Shown here piece by piece: positions 6,308 to 12,091 of a stretch of DNA of 17,935 nt; position 1 is the stretch's first letter, and each line of letters starts with the position of its first letter. The notes under the pieces are model-generated. The model was not told the DNA's origin and did no database searches. It saw nothing but the letters and a program-made list of their open reading frames with translations. The position numbers were made by a program, and so were the translations under genes. The stretch comes from Candidatus Nitrosopumilus sp. (GTDB lineage Archaea; Thermoproteota; Nitrososphaeria; Nitrososphaerales; Nitrosopumilaceae), in contig JABHXI010000067.1 in assembly GCA_018657375.1 (NCBI GenBank), forward strand, positions 1-17,935. The letters are read 5' to 3'.

Positions 6308-7453
6308 TTTTTTAATTTCATCAATAACTCGAAGTATTTCTGAATCAGTGTTAAAAAAATGAGGAGATACACGAATGATTTTTTGTTCCATAATCTCCCT
6401 TACAGCTAAAATAATATTTTGTTTTTCAAGTTTATCCACTATTTTTTGTGAATCTAAACCTTCAATGTTAAAAGATACAATGCTAGTTCGTTGATCTGAA
6501 TCTTCTGGCCCATACAAAATTACTTTAGGTATTTTTAGTAATTCCTCTCTAAAAAGATTAGATAGATATTGATTTTTTTTACGAATATTTTCCATGCCAA
6601 AATTTAACAAATATTTTGCAGAAGATTCCAATCCAACAATTCCAACATAATTTCTAAAACCAGTTTGAAATTTATCAGGCAAGTCTTTAAAAATTAAATT
6701 ATTTTCAGCATCAGTAATTGCAGATTCGCCACCGATTGTTTTTGGTTCTAATAATTCACCAGACTTTCGATTACAATAAAATAAACCAGTACCCATTGGG
6801 CCACACAGCCATTTAGAACCATTAAACGACATAAAATTACATTTTAGTTTAGAAACATCATGATCACCAATACACCCTATTGTTTGTGCACTATCAATGA
6901 ACAATGGAATTTTATTATTAAGAATTTTAGAAATTTTTTCTATTGGTATTATTGAACCAGTATTGTACAGAGCATGGCTTAAAGCTACTAATTTTGTATC
7001 TTCGTCAATATTTGATTTTAAATTATCTAGTTCAAAAAATCCATTTTTGTCAATTAAAAGACTTCTTACTGAAAGTTTATCTTTTAAATTAATCCACGGA
7101 TAAAAATTGGAATGGTGTTCATGAGTCATTCCACGAATTATAATATTAGATTTTTTATCAAATGAAAGTCCATTTGCAACAATATTAATTCCATCAGTCG
7201 TACTCTGAGTTAGAACAACTTCATCAGGTTGACAACAAATAATTTTTGCAATAATTTTTCTCACACTATCTAATTTTTCTGCAATAAAAGATTCTGAATC
7301 CTTAGAATCAGGACCCATGGAATTGTATGAAATTAAAAAATCCTTCATAGCATCTATACTTTGTAATGGCATCAAGGATACAGATGCATTATTCAGATAG
7401 ATTTTTTTTGATGAATGGAAATCATCAGAAATATCTTTTGATGCTAAATTCAT
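6302..7453 (-). CDS. PLP-dependent class V aminotransferase (cysteine desulfurase-like, no catalytic Cys)
   Basis: Fold-type I PLP enzyme, 383 aa. Signatures: LNNASVSLMP at the N-terminus, TQSTTDGINIVAN (phosphate cradle, residues 82-94), THEHHSN with the PLP-stacking His near 112-114, ALSHALYNTG, FIDSAQTIG with D187 and Q190, and the Schiff-base lysine K214 in SFNGSKWLCGP. The C-terminal lobe has VREIMEQKIIRVSPHFFNT, where R361 would hold the substrate carboxylate. True SufS or IscS enzymes have a catalytic Cys in the mobile loop of this region; none is present here. That favours the isopenicillin-N epimerase/EgtE-like branch: an epimerase, C-S lyase or related activity. Start is ATG at 7453, only 23 bases from the divergent 195-aa gene. 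Automatic annotation as cysteine desulfurase would be doubtful. Confidence 0.85.
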   Translation of the reverse strand: MNLASKDISDDFHSSKKIYLNNASVSLMPLQSIDAMKDFLISYNSMGPDSKDSESFIAEKLDSVRKIIAKIICCQPDEVVLTQSTTDGINIVANGLSFDKKSNIIIRGMTHEHHSNFYPWINLKDKLSVRSLLIDKNGFFELDNLKSNIDEDTKLVALSHALYNTGSIIPIEKISKILNNKIPLFIDSAQTIGCIGDHDVSKLKCNFMSFNGSKWLCGPMGTGLFYCNRKSGELLEPKTIGGESAITDAENNLIFKDLPDKFQTGFRNYVGIVGLESSAKYLLNFGMENIRKKNQYLSNLFREELLKIPKVILYGPEDSDQRTSIVSFNIEGLDSQKIVDKLEKQNIILAVREIMEQKIIRVSPHFFNTDSEILRVIDEIKKL

Positions 7454-7476
7454 TATTATATCTGTAAAATACTATT

Positions 7477-8064
7477 ATGATGTTGGATAAAAATCCTGAG
7501 ATAATTTTCAATGATATTCAAAAAGAATTTAGAAAAAATGTACCAAATTTAATATTATGTTCAGATTCTTTTCATAAAATAGAATTTTTGAATAAAATAA
7601 TTACATCCATAGATAAACCAATTATTTTTGTAGATATGGATTTACTATATTCAGGATATATAGAATCTAAAATTATTCAGAAAAAAAATAATTTGATGAT
7701 TTTTCAACCAAATAAGCTAAATTGGAAAGAAAAACTATCAGAAATTATTACCAAAATATCAGAAAAAGAATTTCTAATAATTATTGATTCATTTAATGGA
7801 ATTTACAATTTATTTGATGATTTAGAATCTGCCAGATTTGTCAATTCATGTATCATGCTACTCTCATCATTAGGAAAACAAGCTAATTCTACAATTTTGA
7901 TAACTGCAATGGGTAGAAAGAAAGAAAATAGTGAATGGGTATTATCACCAGGAGGAAAACACATTATGAAATCAGCAAAAACAGGAGTCTATTTTCTTAA
8001 AAAAATTAAAAATGATCTAATTATCAAATTAGCAGACAACAATATGAGTAAGTTTAAAAAATAA
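7477..8064 (+). CDS. RecA/RadB/KaiC-fold protein without a Walker A motif, function unknown
   Basis: 195-residue soluble protein. Its plan resembles the RecA core: a strand-loop-helix where Walker A should be (NLILCSDSFHKIEFLN, residues 24-39) that lacks G-x-x-x-x-G-K-[ST]; a second strand PIIFVDMD; a Walker B-like strand FLIIIDSFNG (residues 99-108); a helix and strand STILITAMGR where RadA/RadB have the sensor strand; then LSPGGKHIMKSAKTGVYFLKK followed by LIIKLADN, which parallels the end of RadA/RadB (P-x-G-G, an S-x-T segment, then L-x-[RK]). It therefore seems to be a degenerate paralogue that cannot bind ATP in the standard way. It starts at the first of two adjacent ATGs, with 23 bases to the divergent aminotransferase-like gene. 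The fold assignment is by eye and needs profile comparison. Confidence 0.75.
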   Translation: MMLDKNPEIIFNDIQKEFRKNVPNLILCSDSFHKIEFLNKIITSIDKPIIFVDMDLLYSGYIESKIIQKKNNLMIFQPNKLNWKEKLSEIITKISEKEFLIIIDSFNGIYNLFDDLESARFVNSCIMLLSSLGKQANSTILITAMGRKKENSEWVLSPGGKHIMKSAKTGVYFLKKIKNDLIIKLADNNMSKFKK

Positions 8065-8086
8065 TAAGCAAATTTTCTAGCGATCC

Positions 8087-8125
8087 AATTTCAAACGGCG
8101 TTATAAAATTTCAAACGGTGTTATA
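8087..8125 (+). repeat. two-copy 19-bp direct repeat upstream of the ferredoxin gene
   Basis: AATTTCAAACGGCGTTATA (8087-8105) recurs at 8107-8125 with one change (GGT for GGC). The period of 20 bp would put both copies on about the same face of the helix. The pair lies 20-58 bases upstream of the TATA-like element of the ferredoxin gene, so an activator site is the natural reading. Two copies with a 1-base gap rule out a CRISPR. No known operator recognised. Confidence 0.75.
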
Positions 8126-8144
8126 GATACAAAAATTTAAGAAA

Positions 8145-8153
8145 ATTATATTA
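8145..8153 (+). promoter_or_regulatory. TATA-box candidate for the ferredoxin gene
   Basis: ATTATATTA, centred about 31 bases before the ATG at 8180 and preceded by an A-rich stretch that could act as BRE. It predicts a leader of about 5 bases. Pattern-based only. Confidence 0.45.
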
Positions 8154-8179
8154 ACGTCAAATCATGATCTAATTTTGTT

Positions 8180-8479
8180 ATGCCAGTAGGAATAATTCCA
8201 GACATCAGCGAACAAATGTGTATCGGATGCGCACTATGTGTAGAAATCTGTACAACACTTGGACCAGATGTCTTAAGAGTAAAACCTGTTGAAGGCTGGA
8301 AAAGAGGAAAAGCATTCGTTTTCTACCCAGAGAGATGTATTTCTGATGGTGCATGCATAGGTGTATGCCCAACAAAAGCAATCTTTTGGATGAGACCAAT
8401 GGACTTTACAGTTGGACAACCAGTCCCACTCTACAAAAACTCAGTCTTCGTAAAAGGTTGGACTGAATTAATCGATTAG
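8180..8479 (+). CDS. di-cluster ferredoxin with one Asp-substituted cluster motif
   Basis: 99-residue iron-sulfur protein for electron transfer in the cytoplasm. Motif 1 is complete: C14-x2-C17-x2-C20-x3-C24. Motif 2 reads C53-I-S-D56-G-A-C59-x3-C63-P, with Asp at the place of the second Cys. In the bacterial-type fold C24 and C63 cross over, so one cluster would have four Cys (C14, C17, C20, C63) and the other C53, D56, C59 and C24. The C-x2-D-G-x-C-x3-C-P pattern is the one known from Sulfolobus 7Fe ferredoxins and, with Asp ligation, Pyrococcus ferredoxin, so a [3Fe-4S] or Asp-ligated [4Fe-4S] cluster is expected. The C-terminal extension after the second motif (WMRPMDFTVGQPVP onward) is not from the minimal family. 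Codons are richer in C- and G-ending forms than the neighbours, which suggests high expression. It has its own promoter and terminator signals. Confidence 0.93.
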   Translation: MPVGIIPDISEQMCIGCALCVEICTTLGPDVLRVKPVEGWKRGKAFVFYPERCISDGACIGVCPTKAIFWMRPMDFTVGQPVPLYKNSVFVKGWTELID

Positions 8480-8524
8480 ATTAATTCACACAATTTTTAA
8501 TTTCTTTTTCTTATTTTATTTTTC
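8464..8524 (+). terminator. hairpin plus T-rich terminator of the ferredoxin gene
   Basis: A perfect inverted repeat TGAATTAATC (8464-8473) / GATTAATTCA (8479-8488), with loop GATTA, spans the ferredoxin stop codon (TAG, 8477-8479). It is followed by a T-rich tract at 8493-8524 with several runs of 4-5 T. Archaeal termination mainly needs the U-tract; the AT-rich 10-bp stem is an addition and may also protect the 3' end. Confidence 0.6.
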
Positions 8525-8559
8525 TAAGTTCATACACAATTAATCAAAATAAGGAAAAA

Positions 8560-9717
8560 TTAACTATTTTTAGAAAATCTAAATTTTGATGACCAATTAC
8601 TTTTTTGTTTAGTTTCTTGTTTTTTTGAAAGATTATCTAACATATCATATGTAATTGTAAATCCATTACCGACCAAAGTGGCATCCTTGTCATAATTTTC
8701 TTTATGAGAAATAAGTTCATCAGATAAATCTTTGATTTTTTTAGTTTTTAGATCAAATAATCTGATCTTTTTACCATTTTCTAATTCAATTATCGCATCA
8801 CCACTTAATCCTTGTATTGAAAACTTTTCAAAGAATCTAATTGTACCATTTTTTCTTAATTTAATTACAGAATCAAAAGTTAATTTTTCTCCATAAAATA
8901 AAATTTCACGTGCAAGTAATACGGAGTCTTGCTCTACATTAAGAACAATGATAGTATCAGCGTCAAGTGACACAGTGTTTGAAATATCTTCAGCAATAAT
9001 TTTTCCATTTAGAGCTGAAATACTTGTTCTATGCTCTTGAATTTGAAAAACTCCAACTCTACCGTCTTTATCCTCAACTCTATATTTTCTACCATAAATA
9101 TTGCCTACAACAACATTCCCATTATCTACAATAATTCTTGCACCATTTTCAATTTTATACTTATTTTCTAATGGATTAATGAATTTGAAATCACCTTTTG
9201 TAAGATGAATATTAGTTTTAAATTCCTGTGTCCAAGAAGGACTGGTAATACTTCCTTGCATGATTATTGGACCATCATAAGTCAAACTTCCAGCCATAAA
9301 ATTACCCTTAATAGATAAAGTACCAGTTGCTTTTCTTTCTAACTCAATTTCACCAAGAGTTTTTGAACCAAATAATCTAGTAGCTGTAGAATTTGATTGA
9401 TTTAATGTAGTTGCCCATTCTTCAGCACTTTTCATTTCTTTAGATAATTCCTGGCCTAAAATCTGATTTTTTCTTCTAACATCTTCTTCACTTTCATCAG
9501 AATAAACTCTAGAATTTTTTATTTTTTCAATATCAGTATCAGGATATTTTTTACCAATTTTTAGATCATCATATGCTTGTTTAATTTTAATAAATTGATC
9601 ATTCTCTCCACCACGATCAGAGTGGAATTGTAAGGCTAATCTTCTAAATGCATCTCTAATGTCTCTTTCTGTTGTTCCTTCAACGATTCCTAAAATATCA
9701 TAATTAGATTCTACCAT
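8560..9717 (-). CDS. J-domain protein with HSD in place of HPD, fused to a long beta-rich region
   Basis: 385 aa. Residues 3-57 match a J-domain: YDILGIVEGTTERDIRDAFRR, then LALQFHSDRGGEN and FIKIKQAYDDL. The loop tripeptide that stimulates DnaK ATPase is normally HPD; here it is H32-S33-D34. A charged helical linker (about 62-110) follows. Residues about 120-325 are almost entirely short strands with Gly/Asn/Asp turns (GTLSIKGNFMAGSLTYDGP, IIMQGSITSP, ARIIVDNGNVVVGNIYGR, NGKIIAEDISNTVSL), a pattern suggestive of a beta-helix or bactofilin/FapA-like fold. There are no zinc-finger Cys and no DnaJ C-terminal domains, so it is not DnaJ. No signal or membrane segment. The C-terminal tail is basic and polar. 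Start is ATG at 9717. The gene lies downstream of a secreted-protein gene with a 106-base gap. Role unknown. Confidence 0.85.
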   Translation of the reverse strand: MVESNYDILGIVEGTTERDIRDAFRRLALQFHSDRGGENDQFIKIKQAYDDLKIGKKYPDTDIEKIKNSRVYSDESEEDVRRKNQILGQELSKEMKSAEEWATTLNQSNSTATRLFGSKTLGEIELERKATGTLSIKGNFMAGSLTYDGPIIMQGSITSPSWTQEFKTNIHLTKGDFKFINPLENKYKIENGARIIVDNGNVVVGNIYGRKYRVEDKDGRVGVFQIQEHRTSISALNGKIIAEDISNTVSLDADTIIVLNVEQDSVLLAREILFYGEKLTFDSVIKLRKNGTIRFFEKFSIQGLSGDAIIELENGKKIRLFDLKTKKIKDLSDELISHKENYDKDATLVGNGFTITYDMLDNLSKKQETKQKSNWSSKFRFSKNS

Positions 9718-9823
9718 TTTTTATCAACCTAGTTAGGATCAGTACTCATTTTCCTATACTTGTAGTTTATCACATTACAACATATCAATGATTTGGAAAA
9801 TTCTATCAAAATTAGTTATAAAA

Positions 9824-10501
9824 TTAATTTTTCCTTGTTTTTATCAAAGCGATTATAGCTATGATAACAGCAATTATTCCAATTGCTGTTCCCAAAATAT
9901 CATTCACGTCTATTTCATTTTGCATTTGATTGCCAGAATTTTCAAGATTTTGAATACTGTTTTCTAGAGAAGTAATTCGTTCAACAAGTTTTGCATTATC
10001 AGTAATGACTTCAGTTAAAGCAAAATCAGATGATTCAGGGAATTCAATATAAGATCTTTCTGCAATTGGAGGTGGATGCATAGATAAATTGACAGGTGTC
10101 TCTAAAATTTTTCCAACAAGATTTGCTTGGAAATACCCAGACACTGTAGGAGTAATGAAAGCATAATATTTTCCTGGAATATTATGATCAACTACCAAAG
10201 GTAAAGTAATTGTTTGTGTTTTATCATATACAAATTGAATTTTTAATAATTTTCTCAATCCTTCAATACCATTTTGAAATTTTTGAGAATTTGCACATTC
10301 CAAAGGTATTGAAATATCAGGACAATCTACTAGTGGACTAACATACAATTCAAGTCCATTTGTATCACCAGATACAACGGGCTCATTCATCCAACCAATT
10401 TCTATACGATATTCTCCAACTGCATCAACTGTATGTGCATATACAATTCCACTAAAACTAGGAATAAGTAACAATGATAGTATCAAGAAAATATATTTCA
10501 T
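9824..10501 (-). CDS. secreted, C-terminally membrane-anchored beta-sandwich protein
   Basis: 225 aa. Residues 1-22 form a signal peptide (MKYIFLILSLLLIPSFSGIV followed by Y-A-H), leaving a mature N-terminus at about H23. Residues 23-140 look like an Ig-like/beta-sandwich domain: VGEYRIEIGWMNEPVVSGDTNG, LELYVSPL, then KYYAFITPTVSGYFQANLVG. The pattern (IEIGW.NEP near the start, PTVSGYF near the end) recalls small exported proteins sometimes found with CopC/copper-handling genes; this is a loose resemblance. C60 and C69 could form a disulfide. Residues about 165-198 are a predicted coiled coil, and 202-220 a hydrophobic helix ending in KTRKN, so the domain faces outward on a C-terminal anchor. 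Start is ATG at 10501, 54 bases after glnA on the same strand. Confidence 0.8.
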   Translation of the reverse strand: MKYIFLILSLLLIPSFSGIVYAHTVDAVGEYRIEIGWMNEPVVSGDTNGLELYVSPLVDCPDISIPLECANSQKFQNGIEGLRKLLKIQFVYDKTQTITLPLVVDHNIPGKYYAFITPTVSGYFQANLVGKILETPVNLSMHPPPIAERSYIEFPESSDFALTEVITDNAKLVERITSLENSIQNLENSGNQMQNEIDVNDILGTAIGIIAVIIAIIALIKTRKN

Positions 10502-10555
10502 AATTTTAAAAAATAAATCTAATTTTAAAAATGTTATTTTTGATAATTGTACCAG

Positions 10556-12001
10556 TTATGCATCTGCATACATTGAAACTTCCCAAGCAGTTGGGGTTTG
10601 TGCAAATGCAGTGTATTCTTTATATTTTAATTCAGAATATGCCTCAAGAAAATCAGATGAGAAAACTTCTTCTAAAAATTTAGAATCACTACCAAGAGAA
10701 TCAAGTGATCCCTTTAATGAAACAGGTAGAGAGCCAATATTGTATTCTCTTTTCTTTTCTGCAGAAAGTTTGTAAACATTTTCTTTAATAGGATCACCAG
10801 GATCAAGTTTATTTTTAATTCCATCTAATCCTGCTAACAATAATGCAGATTCTAAAAGATAGATATTTGCAGTAGGATCAGGCACGCGATATTCCATTCT
10901 TTTACTTTTTTCTTGATTTCTATTGTACATTGGAATTCTAACTGCAGTGGAACGATTTGCCAGTCCCCAGCAAACATTGACTGGTGCTTCAAATCCTGGA
11001 ACAAGACGTTTGTAAGAATTAGTGGTAGGATTTGAAATTGCACATAATGCTGAGGCATGGTTTAGAATTCCTCCAACATAATATCTACCAATTTGACTCA
11101 ACTGTGCAACTTCATCATCTGCATCATACATTACATTAGAATTTCCATTCCATAAACTCTGATGTGTGTGCATAGCTGATGCATTATCACCAAAAATTGG
11201 TTTTGGCATAAAAGTTGCTACTTTATTTTTTCTTTTAGCTTTAACTTTAACTAAATTTTTAACTGCAATGACATTATCTGCCATAGCAATCATCTCATCA
11301 TAGACTAGATTAATTTCACATTGACCAGAAGTTGCTACTTCATGATGTTCAGCTTCAATTTTTATTCCAAAATAATTATACAAATCTTCACATACATCTT
11401 TTCTAAATCCTGCAAGTGTGTCTTTTGGTTGTGATGGGTAGTATCCCTCTTTGAAATTTATTGCTGTACTAACATTTCCTTTAGACCATGGTGATTCTTT
11501 AGAGTCAATTGAATAGCCAGAACCTCCACCAGAATGAGTTGCAGCATAAGGAGATGGATAAACATTGATTGAATCAAAGACAAAAAATTCTATTTCAGGT
11601 CCCCAATTAGTATGAGTAAATCCAAATTCAGCAAGTTTTTCAGCTGCTTTGTGTGCAATTCCTCTAGAATCTCTACTATAGCGTGATTCCTTTCTTGTAC
11701 TACCATCATATAGATCACAAAAGATACGTGCATTTTTTCTATGTCCTGGATCATAATCATTAGGTAAAATTTTGAATGAATTTGGATCAGGCATTAAAAT
11801 CATATCAGAATTGTTTACAGATTTGAATCCAGTGATTGAACTTGCATCTAATTTTTCAAGACCATTTACAAAACTATTTTCATCAATGGCGTAACTTGGC
11901 ATTCCAACATTATGAAGTTCGCCAAAAATATCTACAAACCAAAAATCAATGAAAGAGATACTTTCATCGTTAATAGTTTGTAAAACTTGTTTATAATCCA
12001 A
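10556..12001 (-). CDS. glnA: glutamine synthetase, type I
   Basis: Makes glutamine from glutamate, ammonia and ATP: the main ammonium-assimilation enzyme. 481 aa, normal for dodecameric GSI. Seen: FIDFWFVDIFGELHNVGMP (residues 17-35), GPEIEFF (134-140; metal ligands), EHHEVATSGQCEI (218-230), MHTHQSLW (277-284), NPTTNSYKRLVPGFEAPVN (324-342), RIPMYN and RMEYRVPDP. At the position of the bacterial adenylylation Tyr there is Y410 in NVYKLS, not the NLYDLP of adenylylated enzymes, so that control is not assured. Start is TTG at 12001: the codon before it is a stop, and the next in-frame ATG (residue 34) would remove conserved sequence. TATA and hairpin signals lie upstream. It is 90 bases downstream of the KamA-like gene and probably has its own promoter. 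Confidence 0.96.
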   Translation of the reverse strand: MDYKQVLQTINDESISFIDFWFVDIFGELHNVGMPSYAIDENSFVNGLEKLDASSITGFKSVNNSDMILMPDPNSFKILPNDYDPGHRKNARIFCDLYDGSTRKESRYSRDSRGIAHKAAEKLAEFGFTHTNWGPEIEFFVFDSINVYPSPYAATHSGGGSGYSIDSKESPWSKGNVSTAINFKEGYYPSQPKDTLAGFRKDVCEDLYNYFGIKIEAEHHEVATSGQCEINLVYDEMIAMADNVIAVKNLVKVKAKRKNKVATFMPKPIFGDNASAMHTHQSLWNGNSNVMYDADDEVAQLSQIGRYYVGGILNHASALCAISNPTTNSYKRLVPGFEAPVNVCWGLANRSTAVRIPMYNRNQEKSKRMEYRVPDPTANIYLLESALLLAGLDGIKNKLDPGDPIKENVYKLSAEKKREYNIGSLPVSLKGSLDSLGSDSKFLEEVFSSDFLEAYSELKYKEYTAFAQTPTAWEVSMYADA

Positions 12002-12006
12002 TTACT

Positions 12007-12023
12007 AGTCATATGAAATGACT
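12007..12023 (-). promoter_or_regulatory. inverted repeat in the glnA leader
   Basis: AGTCAT-TTCAT-ATGACT (minus strand) forms a perfect 6-bp stem with a 5-base loop, ending 5 bases before the TTG start of glnA. An ATG in its 3' arm (first base 12012) opens a 26-codon frame overlapping glnA out of frame and ending at 11932. It could be an operator or an RNA hairpin limiting access to the TTG; neither is shown. The sequence is unlike the GGAA-N6-TTCC operator of methanogen NrpR. Confidence 0.4.
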
Positions 12024-12055
12024 TTACTAATTTCGTTTAGTGAGATAGAATTGTC

Positions 12056-12061
12056 TATAAA
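12056..12061 (-). promoter_or_regulatory. TATA-box candidate for glnA
   Basis: The minus strand reads GACTTTATAGAC over 12053-12064. A transcript starting about 26 bases downstream (near 12032) would give glnA a leader of roughly 30 bases containing the inverted repeat at 12007-12023. That is long for this organism's apparent near-leaderless style. Confidence 0.45.
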
Positions 12062-12091
12062 GTCAGGTAAAGCTTATGATTTAGAATTATC

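Noticed and set aside
6302..7453. Naming the gene sufS/iscS
   Set aside because: No catalytic Cys is seen in the active-site loop and no Fe-S assembly gene is adjacent.
8087..8125. Direct repeat as a CRISPR remnant
   Set aside because: Only two copies, spacer of one base, and no cas genes; a regulatory site fits better.
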